A DNA stretch of 27,803 nucleotides. Source: UBA2645 sp044360285 (GTDB taxonomy: Bacteria > Pseudomonadota > Alphaproteobacteria > Rickettsiales > UBA1997). Under the pieces are notes generated by a model. The model worked only from the letters and a program-made list of their open reading frames with translations, did not search any database and was not told the DNA's origin. This document shows positions 18,220-25,825 of this stretch, one piece after another (positions within the stretch are counted from its first letter, which is position 1; every line of letters begins with the position of its first letter). A program made the translations under genes and the position numbers. Where the stretch lies: positions 1 to 27,803 of the forward strand of contig JBIKKP010000020.1 in the NCBI GenBank assembly GCA_044360285.1, given 5' to 3'.

Positions 18220-19560
18220 TTACTCTTCATTAGCTTTCGCCCAGATTTTATCAAAATCTTTTAGCGAAATTTTTTTCTTCTCGATTGAATCGCGAGCTAA
18301 AATAAAGTCGATGGTTTTTTCTTCAATGATTGAGCCGCGCAGCTGTTGAATTGCGCTTGGATTTTTTTGGTAAAATTCTAGCACATTTTTTTCCTGATTA
18401 GGGAAGCGTGCTAAAATTTTTCCAAGCTCGTTATTGATGTCGTCATTACTGACTTCGATTTTATTTTTTTGCGCCAAATCAGACAAAATCATGCCGCAGC
18501 GAATCATGCGCTCAGCAACTTCGTGCTTTTTCTCTTTAGCTTTTTCTTTGTCTTTTTCGCTTTTGAACTTGTTTGGATTGGTTTTTAGCTCTTCTTCAAC
18601 TTCCTTCCAAAGGCTGGCAACTTGCTCTTCCACAAGTCCTGCTGGCAATTCGAAATCATATTTTTTGTTCAAAAAATCGAACAATTCTTTTTTGAACAAG
18701 TCGCACGTCATGTTTTGGTAATTACCTTCAACTTGCTTCTTTAGCGCTTCTTCAAGCTTTGCCTTACTTTCCAAACCAAAATTATTTTTGATAAATTCGT
18801 CGGTGATTTCTGGCATTTGCGCCGTCAAAACTTCGTTGATTTTCACCTCAAATTCTGCCGCTTTTCCAGCAAATTCAGCGCTGTGATATTCTTTTGGAAA
18901 TTTCACTTTCACGCGCACTTCGTCTCCAGCTTTTTTGCCAACAAGCTGTTCTTCAAAATCATCGATGAAACTTTTTGAGCCAAGCTCAAGCTGATAGCCC
19001 TTTGCAGCGCCGCCTTCAAATTCTTTTTTATCGATTCGACCCAAATAATCGATATTCACCGAGTCGCCAATTTTGGCCTTGCGCGAAGCATCTTCTTTGT
19101 TCCAAGTGCGATAAAATTTCAGCAATTTGTTCAAAGCCTCATCAGCATCAGAAGCTGAAATTTCTGGCTCACGCTTAGTAATTTTGATTCTTGATAATTC
19201 GATTTCTGGAAGCTGCGGATAGATTTCGAAAGCCGCGGTGAACTCAATATCTTTACCTTCTTCGAAAGCTTTAATGTCAATTTTAGGCGACATTGCCAAT
19301 TTTAAATCGCCGTCTTTGACGATTTTTTTCAACGTGTCTGAGATAATTTTATCAGCCTCGTCAGCCATAATTGACTGACCGTATTTTTCTTTAATGACCG
19401 CAGCTGGAACTTGTCCTTTGCGAAAACCTTTTAGCGCAAATTTTGGGCGAACTTTGGAAATATATCCATCGATTTTGCTTTCAATTAACGCTAGAGGAAC
19501 GGTGACGTGAAATTCTTTTTTAAGCTTTTTGTCGTGAGTATTTTTAATTTTTACTTCCAT
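18220..19560 (-). CDS. tig: Trigger factor (ribosome-associated chaperone and peptidyl-prolyl isomerase)
   Basis: Binds near the ribosomal exit tunnel and shields nascent chains. I start at the ATG 19560-19558, giving 446 residues beginning MEVKIKNTHDKKLKKEF. It is preceded by AAGG 8 bases upstream. A longer frame to 19638 adds 26 atypical residues and would run up to the promoter. The ribosome-binding signature is present as KGFRKGQVPAAVIKEKYG (about residues 44-61, canonical GFRxGKxP). The FKBP-like domain lies around 150-235 (GDSVNIDYLGRIDKKEF, FPKEYHSAEFAGK). The C-terminal helical chaperone domain is Lys/Glu-rich. A promoter of the GCGCC class is at 19621-19652. Confidence 0.95.
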   Translation of the reverse strand: MEVKIKNTHDKKLKKEFHVTVPLALIESKIDGYISKVRPKFALKGFRKGQVPAAVIKEKYGQSIMADEADKIISDTLKKIVKDGDLKLAMSPKIDIKAFEEGKDIEFTAAFEIYPQLPEIELSRIKITKREPEISASDADEALNKLLKFYRTWNKEDASRKAKIGDSVNIDYLGRIDKKEFEGGAAKGYQLELGSKSFIDDFEEQLVGKKAGDEVRVKVKFPKEYHSAEFAGKAAEFEVKINEVLTAQMPEITDEFIKNNFGLESKAKLEEALKKQVEGNYQNMTCDLFKKELFDFLNKKYDFELPAGLVEEQVASLWKEVEEELKTNPNKFKSEKDKEKAKEKKHEVAERMIRCGMILSDLAQKNKIEVSNDDINNELGKILARFPNQEKNVLEFYQKNPSAIQQLRGSIIEEKTIDFILARDSIEKKKISLKDFDKIWAKANEE

Positions 19561-19620
19561 TGCGAAGCCTTGATTTGTAAGGATTGAGAGAGATTTGCTT
19601 TTTTTAAAAAAAAAGGAGCG

Positions 19621-19652
19621 GCGCAACTTAAAAACCAAGAAAAAAATAGCAA
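19621..19652 (-). promoter_or_regulatory. Promoter of tig
   Basis: Minus strand: -35 TTGCTA (19652-19647), 16 bases, -10 TAAGTT (19630-19625), then GCGCC. The leader would be about 60 bases. Same design as the rpsF and rplU promoters. Confidence 0.65.
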
Positions 19653-19692
19653 CGTGTTGGTTTTGCCAAATGGTTGATTTTGCCTACTCGCA

Positions 19693-19787
19693 ACCGTCAT
19701 CCTTGAATTGCATAGCAATTCGAGGATCTCGTGCGTTTTAGCGTTGAACAAAACGAGATCCTCTGCGCTTCGCACCAAGGATGACGG
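19693..19787. repeat. Palindromic repeat, family A, copy 2
   Basis: Bounded by CCGTCATCCTTG and CAAGGATGACGG like copy 1, with apical stems AATTGC/GCAATT and TGCG/CGCA. Between the two hairpins is a further inverted pair, CGAGGATCTCGTG and ACGAGATCCTC. It lies upstream of the tig promoter. Confidence 0.8.
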
Positions 19788-19801
19788 ATAGAAAAAAAAT
19801 C

Positions 19802-19836
19802 CAGTGCTGGGCAGAATTTGCAATCCCGCCCAGCAT
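19802..19836. repeat. Palindromic repeat, family C, copy 4 (hairpin only)
   Basis: AGTGCTGGGCAGAATTTGCA followed by ATCCCGCCCAGCAT. This is the GC-rich hairpin of family C without its AT-rich half, placed next to a family A copy as at 1956-2216. Confidence 0.6.
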
Positions 19837-19843
19837 CGAACAC

Positions 19844-19882
19844 AAAAAAAAATCTCCCGAAAAAGTTCGAGAGATTTTTTTT
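19844..19882 (-). terminator. Rho-independent terminator downstream of tRNA-Leu
   Basis: Minus strand AAAAAATCTCTCGAA, short loop, TTCGGGAGATTTTTTTTT. It lies about 40 bases past the tRNA 3' end and would close the rplU-rpmA-tRNA transcript. Confidence 0.8.
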
Positions 19883-19919
19883 AAGAAATTTTTTTTGAGA
19901 AAAAATTCTAGAGAATTAG

Positions 19920-20004
19920 TGGTGCGGACGGAGGGACTTGAACCCACATGCCGTGAGGCGCTAGATCCTAAGTCTAGTGCGTCTGCCAATTTCGCCACGT
20001 CCGC
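19920..20004 (-). tRNA. tRNA-Leu, anticodon UAG
   Basis: Minus strand 85 bases. The acceptor stem is GCGGACG / CGTCCGC, with discriminator A and an encoded CCA end. The D-loop region is TGGCGAAATTGGCAGACGC. The anticodon stem CTAGA / TCTAG encloses the loop CTTAGGA with anticodon TAG, reading CUA and probably other CUN leucine codons. A variable arm (GCCTCACGGC) marks it as class II, and the T arm contains GGTTCAAGTCC. It lies 41 bases after rpmA on the same strand. Confidence 0.96.
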
Positions 20005-20011
20005 ACAAAAG

Positions 20012-20039
20012 TCATGCTGCGACAGAAGTCAGCATGACT
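20012..20039. repeat. Short palindrome related to family B core
   Basis: GTCATGCTGCGACAG followed by AAGTCAGCATGAC: the outer GTCATGCTG/CAGCATGAC arms of family B without the rest. It lies between rpmA and tRNA-Leu and could serve as a processing hairpin. Confidence 0.6.
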
Positions 20040-20045
20040 GTAAAA

Positions 20046-20303
20046 CTAAACAGCGACTACGTCGATGAAAGTTCTGTTATTGCGAGCTGATTTCACAAAT
20101 TTAACGATACCAGCAATTTTAGCGAAAATTGTGTGATCTTTACCAAGGCCAACGTTTTTTCCTGGATGCCATTTAGTGCCTCTTTGACGCACGATAATGT
20201 TACCAGCTTCAACAGCTTGACCGCCATATTTTTTTACACCAAGTCTTCTACCTGCTGAATCGCGACCGTTTCTTGAACTACCACCGGCTTTCTTTGTTGC
20301 CAT
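20046..20303 (-). CDS. rpmA: 50S ribosomal protein L27
   Basis: L27 reaches the peptidyl transferase centre with its N-terminus. The 85 residues are complete: MATKKAGGSSRNGRDSAGRR, then LGVKKYGGQAV, GNIIVRQRGTKWHPG and NVGLGKDHTIFA, matching the family throughout. The start begins with the mature MA(x)KKAGGS sequence, so there is no cleaved N-terminal leader. A good Shine-Dalgarno (GGAGAAG) precedes the ATG. It follows rplU, the standard rplU-rpmA pair. Confidence 0.97.
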   Translation of the reverse strand: MATKKAGGSSRNGRDSAGRRLGVKKYGGQAVEAGNIIVRQRGTKWHPGKNVGLGKDHTIFAKIAGIVKFVKSARNNRTFIDVVAV

Positions 20304-20361
20304 GACTTCTCCGAATTATTGATGCAGAAAGCTTGCGCCCCCGCACGGCTATGCCTTGTTA

Positions 20362-20676
20362 TTATGCTTTAATAGAAATGATTTTTAGCAGAGTTTGCGA
20401 TTGGCGGTGACCCTGCTTTCTGCGCGAATTTTGTCTTCTTCTTTTTTTGAAGATGATGACTTTATCGCCTTTAAAGGTTTTAACGATCTCAGCTTCAACC
20501 TTAGCGCCGCTTACTGTTGGAGCGCCGAAAGAAATGTCGCCATTTTCTTTTTTAACTAATAAAACCTTATCGAACGAAATTTTGCTTCCAGCTTCGCCTT
20601 CGATTTTTTCAACAATAATTTTTTCGTTGGCGCAAACGCGATATTGCTTTCCGCCAGTTTCAATGATTGCAAACAT
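20362..20676 (-). CDS. rplU: 50S ribosomal protein L21
   Basis: Binds 23S rRNA near the exit-tunnel side of the large subunit. I start at ATG 20676-20674 for 104 residues: MFAIIETGGKQYRV is the universal L21 start. A longer frame to 20718 adds 14 unusual residues. Other conserved parts are VEKIEGEAGSKISFDKVLLV (20 residues), the VSGAKVEAEIV strand and the basic KKRRRQNSRRKQGHRQ segment. The promoter is at 20769-20801. The leader contains a TTAGGCC/GGCCTAA inverted pair (about 20725-20761), which might be a regulatory hairpin. Confidence 0.96.
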   Translation of the reverse strand: MFAIIETGGKQYRVCANEKIIVEKIEGEAGSKISFDKVLLVKKENGDISFGAPTVSGAKVEAEIVKTFKGDKVIIFKKRRRQNSRRKQGHRQSQTLLKIISIKA

Positions 20677-20768
20677 GATTTTGTAAAAGAATTTAAGCAG
20701 CTCTTGCTTTATGAACATTCTGCTAGTTAGGCCGTAATCGCTTTCTCGCTCAAAGGCCTAAAAAAGGC

Positions 20769-20801
20769 GGCGCAACCTATTTTCAACAATCTCTTTGTCA
20801 A
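20769..20801 (-). promoter_or_regulatory. Promoter of rplU-rpmA
   Basis: Minus strand: -35 TTGACA (20801-20796), 16 bases, -10 TAGGTT (20779-20774), then GCGCCGCC. The consensus -35 and the same -10/discriminator block as rpsF make this the clearest of the group. It sits within 50 bases of the divergent ccoG start. Confidence 0.75.
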
Positions 20802-20816
20802 ACAAAATAATTTCCG

Positions 20817-22205
20817 ATGTTTGAAGAATACTTCGCCGCCAGAAAACGCCTATATCCACAACAAGCCAAAGGAAGATTCCGTCGCCTAAAATGGATCCTC
20901 AATTCCTTCTTTCTTAGCGTTTATTTTTTCACCCCCCTACTTCGATTTCACCGCGGTGAAGACGCGCCAAATCAAGCAATTCTAATCGACCTGCAAGGCG
21001 GCAAAGCCTATTTTTTTGGCATCGAAATTTGGCCACAAGAAATTTATTACCTGGCCGCAATCCTGGTGATTGCTGCTGTAGCGCTGTTTTTCATCACTTC
21101 CCTTTTTGGAAGAATTTGGTGCGGCTATGCCTGCTTTCAAACCGTGTGGACCGATATTTTTATTGCACTTGAGCATCTATTTCAGGGCGATCGCAACGCG
21201 CGAATAATTTTGGATCGCAAAAATAATTTCGAAAAATTCCGTAAAAAATTTCTCACTCACGCAAGTTGGATTCTGGTCTCGCTGCTCACTGGCTATGGCT
21301 TTGTGGCATATTTCAACGACGCCTTCCAACTTTTTTTTGATACATTTTCTGGAAAAATTTCCTTCACAGTTGTTGGCTGGATTTTGGGAATTACCGCCTC
21401 GACCTATGTCTTTGCCGGCTTTGCCAGAGAACAAATCTGCACTTACATGTGCCCTTATGCACGTTTTCAATCAGCAATGTTTGACGACAACACGCTGATA
21501 ATTTCTTACGACGAAAAACGCGGCGAACCGCGCCAAAAGTGGGATGGAGATGTAAACAAAACCAGCAGCCACTGCATCGATTGTAAACAATGCGTCGTTG
21601 TTTGCCCAACCGGCATCGATATTCGCAACGGTCTGCAAATGGAATGTATCGCTTGCGGCTTGTGCATTGACGCCTGCGACAATGTCATGGAAAAAATTGG
21701 TCTGCCAAAGGGTCTGATTCGCTACGACACGCTGGCTAATTTGAGCGATCCACGGCCAGAAAAAAAATTCAAAGCTTTGCGGCCACGCAGCTTTTTTTAC
21801 ACAGCAATTTTGACATTAATTTGCGTTTTAATGCTCAAGGCCCTGCTCTTTAAAAAACCAATTGAAACCAGCGTAATTCCAAATCGAAACCCACTTTTTG
21901 TGATGCTGTCTAATGGTGATATCAGAAACGATTATGAACTAAAAATTCTCAACAAAACTCATCAGAAAAAAACTTTTACACTGGCCATAAATCATCCAAA
22001 CGAAGCAAGGCTTAAGCTACAAAATGAAGGCTCACCAGCTTTTGAAGTGGAAGCTGGCGTTGGAAAATCTTTTAAAATTTCCATAATTTTTCCAAAAGAA
22101 ACCTTGGCCCAAAGTGACGAAAAACGCGCGCTGGTGCAACTTTTTTTAACCGATTTAGCCGACAAAAAAACTCAAAAAATTTCCGCAGTTTTCGTTGGAA
22201 AATAA
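20817..22205 (+). CDS. ccoG: Cytochrome c oxidase accessory protein CcoG (FixG/RdxA family)
   Basis: Membrane iron-sulfur protein used in assembling cbb3-type cytochrome oxidase, proposed to act in copper reduction. The 462 residues show five membrane segments (around 30, 80, 150, 185 and 325). The N-terminus has the family start KRLYPQ followed by GRFRRLKW. There are conserved cysteines in RIWCGYACFQTVW and ICTYMCPYARFQ. Two ferredoxin-type clusters follow: Cys253/256/259 with Cys263, and Cys277/280/283 with Cys287. A C-terminal periplasmic immunoglobulin-like domain covers roughly 345-462. Neighbouring ccoNOPQ genes are not in the window, but ccmF at the right end also belongs to cytochrome c maturation. 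It is divergent from rplU; no Shine-Dalgarno is seen. Confidence 0.93.
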   Translation: MFEEYFAARKRLYPQQAKGRFRRLKWILNSFFLSVYFFTPLLRFHRGEDAPNQAILIDLQGGKAYFFGIEIWPQEIYYLAAILVIAAVALFFITSLFGRIWCGYACFQTVWTDIFIALEHLFQGDRNARIILDRKNNFEKFRKKFLTHASWILVSLLTGYGFVAYFNDAFQLFFDTFSGKISFTVVGWILGITASTYVFAGFAREQICTYMCPYARFQSAMFDDNTLIISYDEKRGEPRQKWDGDVNKTSSHCIDCKQCVVVCPTGIDIRNGLQMECIACGLCIDACDNVMEKIGLPKGLIRYDTLANLSDPRPEKKFKALRPRSFFYTAILTLICVLMLKALLFKKPIETSVIPNRNPLFVMLSNGDIRNDYELKILNKTHQKKTFTLAINHPNEARLKLQNEGSPAFEVEAGVGKSFKISIIFPKETLAQSDEKRALVQLFLTDLADKKTQKISAVFVGK

Positions 22206-22347
22206 TCCAAAAATCTCAATAAAACAAAGCAAGAAAACAGTGCGCAGCTTGTAAAATTATACTTGCAATTTCTTGCTCTAGAAAAGAACACTTCAAACAG
22301 TCTGCAAAAGGGGTCGCACAAAAAACCCATCACTTTGAATTTTTTTT

Positions 22348-24657
22348 ATGTCAGGGAAAAAAGCTCCTCATACTCTTCATACTCCTAGGCGCCCTACTTC
22401 TGCTGCTGGCGGAGATCCTAGAAAAGATCTACCGCCCACTGCTAGTAGTAGCGCACCCAGGATTGGCGGGAGAGTAGCACCATCTCAACCAATAATAGCA
22501 GATCATTCTCTTGGTATTCAAGCCGCCGCTACTCTAAAAGCACATAAACCTGGTTCTCCGGACATATATCCTAAAACTCCTTCAGCACAAACTCCGCATG
22601 ATTTTCTCACTCCATCTTCAACAGGGCCGATAGAATTAACACCCGGCTCTGCCACAAAACCTGAACAAATAGAATGCCCGGAAGAATATAGTTATTCTGG
22701 AACAAATTTAGGAAATCTTAAATTTCATCCTCTCTCAACAATTTATCTTGCAGATATTTATGATTCGGATGGAAAGGTGATTCATACTTACTCTAGCAAG
22801 AAGTCAGAATTAGGAAGCGGAACATATAGATCAAACAGTAATGGCAAAAAATTCACCAAATGTCATAGGTTTTTTGTTGGACCAAGTGATCCTAGAAATA
22901 TTACAAGAAGTTATAATTTTGACATAAGAGATTTTCTTAAAGAAAAAATTATGGAAGGTGAATACTTTGATGGAAAAGAAAGGTGGAGAGTTTCCGCTTC
23001 CTCTCTTGATGTTTATAAGAGATCACATTCAACTCAGGATTTTTTGAGTACAGAACTAAAAATTAGCTATTTTTGCCTTGTTGAAATACCTGTCGTTGAT
23101 CATGATGAAGATTTTCTAATTAAATTTTTGCACGACACTTCGAATAAATTGGCTGGGAAAAGTCTTCCTGCTTTAGTTCCTACTGTATTAGGTTTGAATA
23201 ATTTAAGAGGTGCGGAGGCGTTAAGAGATGCGGAGGCGTTAAGAGGAGGAGAATCAGCAAGATCGACTGACGCAACTGGAACTGCTGCTTCAACACCAAA
23301 ACCTGCAGCGCTTTATTTAGGACCAACGCGACCTGCATCTAGAGGAGGTAGAGGAACTTCTCCTCGCGCAGGAGCAAGAATAGGTGGAATAGCTATGCCG
23401 TTACCAGCAACTATTTCTCCAGAGGCAGGCAAGACAACTCAAGATCATCCAGCTCCAAAGCCTAAAACAAAAGAATTCCCATGGAAAAATTTCTCAGTTA
23501 GCAAAGATTGGATGATGTCGCTTACCGTAGAACCTTCTACTAGGGGCGATGAAGATTACTCTTTCCTATTTGCAGATGAAGAACAGGCCGCCGACTTTGC
23601 TGCTTTCATCGCTCACAAGATGCGCGCCTATGCCGTCACTAACGCGGAGAAATCTGCATTTGGATCTCCGCTAGGATTTGGGCATCTATCAGAAATTAGT
23701 GAACCACCTTTCTCAATAGAAGGGAGAGTTGGAGGAGGCGGAAAAATCGCAGTCAAGGTAGCAAAAGACTCTGAATTCATGAAGCGATTTATCAAAGACT
23801 ACTTTAACAAACCTAAAGACGGCGCATTGAATGCTGCAGCAGGTGGCGCGGGAGAGGCGGCCAAGTGCAAAACAAACTACCTGGAAAAATGCGATTTTTT
23901 TTCAAAACTGCGGCAATCAGTAAAAGACGGTAATTATGATGTAGAAAGTTTTAACCCGGAAACTGGAGAAATAGTTTTTGCCTCAGAGAAAGTTGCTGAG
24001 GCTTTTTGTGATTTTGCTCAAGATGATATTGAAGATAAGCAGTACTATGGACGTGGGCATAGTCAGCGAGCTATTATGCCATTAACACAATCTGATGATA
24101 ATAAAAAAAAGGTCATTATAAATACTGCTTTCAAAGATCCTGGTGGAAATGTCCTGACTTACCTCAACAGACATCGATCTCCTTTTTTTGGGCATACTAC
24201 TGCTCATTCAAGCCTTGATAAAGGAAGAGACATTGCAGAAATCCCGCAATTTGCTGGACCAATTGAACAATTTCAAATGCTGGTGTCATCGATGCGGGAA
24301 CTTGAAATTGGGCAGATGGCCGTTGCTGCAGTAGCCGGTATTACCGCTTCCCCAGCTGGAACGGGAGCGGGAGCAGTAGCAGGAACCGGAGCTAGTACCG
24401 CTCAACCTTCAACCCCATCATCAACACCAACAACTCCAGCGCGCACTGGAACAATTGGCGGCGCTGAAGCAGGGGGGGGACTTACTAGATCCGAAGGCAC
24501 GCCTGGATCAAGTTCTTCACTTGCCCTCTCGTCGGTGAGTTCAGTGACCAGTATAACTAGAGCGCAGACTAGCACCCAACTAACTAAATTGGCCAGAACG
24601 GGAATTAATGCCATTGTCAACGGTATTAGAAGTATAAGTATAGGAGGGAGAAGTTAA
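22348..24657 (+). CDS. Unrecognised 769-residue protein with disordered linkers, candidate secreted or host-interaction protein
   Basis: I do not recognise this protein. It alternates low-complexity Pro/Ala/Ser/Thr/Gly regions (about 1-108, 271-375, 493-507, 656-740) with three segments that look folded (A 109-270, B 376-492, C 508-655). The ends of A, B and C share a loose pattern: a hydrophobic strand, an acidic turn and a Phe/Leu-rich helix (for example EDFLIKFLHDTSNK in A and SEFMKRFIKDYFNK in B). B and C also share F(A/x)xExxAxxFxxFA-like helices, so they may be diverged repeats. ARIGG/PRIGG occurs near 37 and 343. The last 30 residues are basic and Ser-rich. There is no signal peptide or membrane segment. 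Homopolymer runs are rarer than in neighbours, hinting at different origin. No Shine-Dalgarno is seen; a terminator follows. A type IV effector is a guess. Confidence 0.75.
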   Translation: MSGKKAPHTLHTPRRPTSAAGGDPRKDLPPTASSSAPRIGGRVAPSQPIIADHSLGIQAAATLKAHKPGSPDIYPKTPSAQTPHDFLTPSSTGPIELTPGSATKPEQIECPEEYSYSGTNLGNLKFHPLSTIYLADIYDSDGKVIHTYSSKKSELGSGTYRSNSNGKKFTKCHRFFVGPSDPRNITRSYNFDIRDFLKEKIMEGEYFDGKERWRVSASSLDVYKRSHSTQDFLSTELKISYFCLVEIPVVDHDEDFLIKFLHDTSNKLAGKSLPALVPTVLGLNNLRGAEALRDAEALRGGESARSTDATGTAASTPKPAALYLGPTRPASRGGRGTSPRAGARIGGIAMPLPATISPEAGKTTQDHPAPKPKTKEFPWKNFSVSKDWMMSLTVEPSTRGDEDYSFLFADEEQAADFAAFIAHKMRAYAVTNAEKSAFGSPLGFGHLSEISEPPFSIEGRVGGGGKIAVKVAKDSEFMKRFIKDYFNKPKDGALNAAAGGAGEAAKCKTNYLEKCDFFSKLRQSVKDGNYDVESFNPETGEIVFASEKVAEAFCDFAQDDIEDKQYYGRGHSQRAIMPLTQSDDNKKKVIINTAFKDPGGNVLTYLNRHRSPFFGHTTAHSSLDKGRDIAEIPQFAGPIEQFQMLVSSMRELEIGQMAVAAVAGITASPAGTGAGAVAGTGASTAQPSTPSSTPTTPARTGTIGGAEAGGGLTRSEGTPGSSSSLALSSVSSVTSITRAQTSTQLTKLARTGINAIVNGIRSISIGGRS
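23203..23246 (+). repeat. 18-base tandem repeat inside the unrecognised gene
   Basis: Unit TTAAGAGGTGCGGAGGCG is followed by TTAAGAGATGCGGAGGCG (17 of 18 identical) and a partial third unit TTAAGAGG. It encodes LRGAEA LRDAEA LRG in the second linker. Being a multiple of three, changes in copy number would keep the frame. Confidence 0.85.
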
Positions 24658-24686
24658 AACCCCCCAACAACTCAACAAAACCAAAT

Positions 24687-24721
24687 AAAAAAAGGCGGAT
24701 CAAAAAATCCGCCCTTTTTTA
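24687..24721 (+). terminator. Rho-independent terminator after the 769-residue gene
   Basis: AAAAAAAGGCGGAT, six-base loop, ATCCGCCCTTTTTT: a perfect seven-pair GC stem plus T run about 30 bases beyond the stop. The A run on the left means it might also act on the other strand. Confidence 0.9.
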
Positions 24722-24808
24722 TGCGCAAAACCTTTTTCAACGATCACTTGAGGCATCAAGGCCAGCTCAAAAATAAATTTCGTAAGCAAAGAGGCAGAAC
24801 CAATAAAA

Positions 24809-25222
24809 CTAGGCCCTCTTCCACACCCCATCAACTTTCTTAAAAACCTTATCCGCCTTCACCCTTGCGGAAGCTGCTTTCCCGCCATCTTCAAAAAAAT
24901 AAAAAACCCGTTTGAACCCAGAAATAAATTTCTCTGAGGGCTCTGTTAAAAAAATCAGATAGCTTGCTTCGTTCAAATTTTCTTCTTTCGTTGTCAGCAA
25001 AATTGGCTGTCTTTTGAAATCAAAATCGACGTCAGAATCGGTGACATGCGGAATGAAGCTGCTGCGGCCATAAGACCACAAAGACGCATCGATTTCTTTT
25101 AACTGCGCCTCACTTTCACAAAAAATCAACGTGTTTTTTTTGTCTTCCAAAGCTTTAAGAAGCAGCGCCGCTATTGGTTTAGCAACGTTTTCGTCGCTGT
25201 GATAAAAATTAATTTCTGGCAA
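24809..25222 (-). CDS. holC: DNA polymerase III chi subunit
   Basis: Chi links the clamp loader to single-strand-binding protein at the replication fork. The 137 residues follow the family pattern: INFYHSDEN start, AALLLKALEDKKNTLIFC, LKEIDASLWSYGRSSFIPH, RQPILLTTKEENLNEASYLIFL and FKRVFYFFEDG. It starts at TTG 25222-25220 with a good Shine-Dalgarno AAGGGG five to six bases upstream; no ATG fits better. It lies 20 bases after rppH on the same strand, so the two are likely one transcript. The family is poorly conserved in sequence, but the FYH, LW-Y and FIPH landmarks make the call firm. Confidence 0.88.
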   Translation of the reverse strand: MPEINFYHSDENVAKPIAALLLKALEDKKNTLIFCESEAQLKEIDASLWSYGRSSFIPHVTDSDVDFDFKRQPILLTTKEENLNEASYLIFLTEPSEKFISGFKRVFYFFEDGGKAASARVKADKVFKKVDGVWKRA

Positions 25223-25242
25223 AATTCCCCTTGGTAAAACGT

Positions 25243-25731
25243 TTACAAAAACTGTTTAAATTCTTTGATGACGTCGCTGTAAAGCGGACGCTTAAAAGCA
25301 ACAATCGCGCCCAAAATTTCTTTCGGCGAAATCCATTTCCAGGCCGAAAATTCTGGGTCGGCGGTTTTGATATTAATTGCTGATTCGTCACTGATAAATT
25401 GTGCTAGATACCATCTTTGCTTTTGGCCAAGATATTTTCCGCCCCAAAATTTCTTCTGCAGCTTGTAGGGCAAGTTATAGTAAAAATGTCCGGCACTTTT
25501 CGCCAAAAGTTTGATACTGCCTTCGCCAATTCCAGTTTCTTCGCCAAGCTCACGCAGCATTGCTTGATCTTCGCTTTCACCAGCGTCAATTCCGCCTTGC
25601 GGCATTTGCCAGGCGTCGGAATGATTATCGATTCTCTTGCCAACGAAAATTTGCTTCCGCTCGTTAATTAGCATGATGCCAATACCGCTGCGATAAAGAT
25701 AGTCGGGCTTTTGCTCCTGTGCTTGATCCAT
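25243..25731 (-). CDS. rppH: RNA pyrophosphohydrolase (Nudix hydrolase, RppH/NudH/InvA type)
   Basis: Removes pyrophosphate from 5' triphosphate ends of mRNA, which triggers decay; related enzymes also split dinucleoside polyphosphates. The 162 residues carry YRSGIGIMLIN at the start, typical of RppH, and DAWQMPQGGIDAGE leading into a complete Nudix box (G46 x5 E52 x7 R60 E61 L62 x E64 E65 x G67). Later come the conserved KYLGQKQRWYL segment and FSAWKWISPKEI. In Rickettsiales this protein has been called invasion protein A, but mRNA decay is its main known role. It is divergent from thrC, upstream of holC. Confidence 0.95.
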   Translation of the reverse strand: MDQAQEQKPDYLYRSGIGIMLINERKQIFVGKRIDNHSDAWQMPQGGIDAGESEDQAMLRELGEETGIGEGSIKLLAKSAGHFYYNLPYKLQKKFWGGKYLGQKQRWYLAQFISDESAINIKTADPEFSAWKWISPKEILGAIVAFKRPLYSDVIKEFKQFL

Positions 25732-25747
25732 TTATTTAGCGGCTTGG

Positions 25748-25775
25748 TTGACTGTTTTTTTGCGGGGGATAGAAA
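25748..25775 (+). promoter_or_regulatory. Possible thrC promoter
   Basis: TTGACT, 16 bases, TAGAAA, about 50 bases before the thrC ATG. Five of six and four of six matches to consensus. It lies in the gap between the divergent rppH and thrC. Confidence 0.4.
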
Positions 25776-25825
25776 AAATTTTCCTCGAAAAAAAACCTAA
25801 AAAGCAGCTAAGCAAAAATCAAATT

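Noticed and set aside
19561..19638. Longer trigger factor N-terminus
   Set aside because: The extra 26 residues are not family-like, and the internal ATG has an AAGG and the canonical start sequence.
20677..20718. Longer L21 start
   Set aside because: The universal L21 N-terminus begins at the internal ATG.
22258..22263. Possible -10 box TATACT for the 769-residue gene
   Set aside because: Five of six match, but there is no acceptable -35 box at the right distance.
24402..24620. 72-codon minus-strand frame
   Set aside because: Shadow of the low-complexity C-terminal linker of the 769-residue gene.
25748..25825. TTG start extending threonine synthase by 26 residues
   Set aside because: The TTG is part of a likely -35 box, and the standard N-terminus begins at the ATG 25826.
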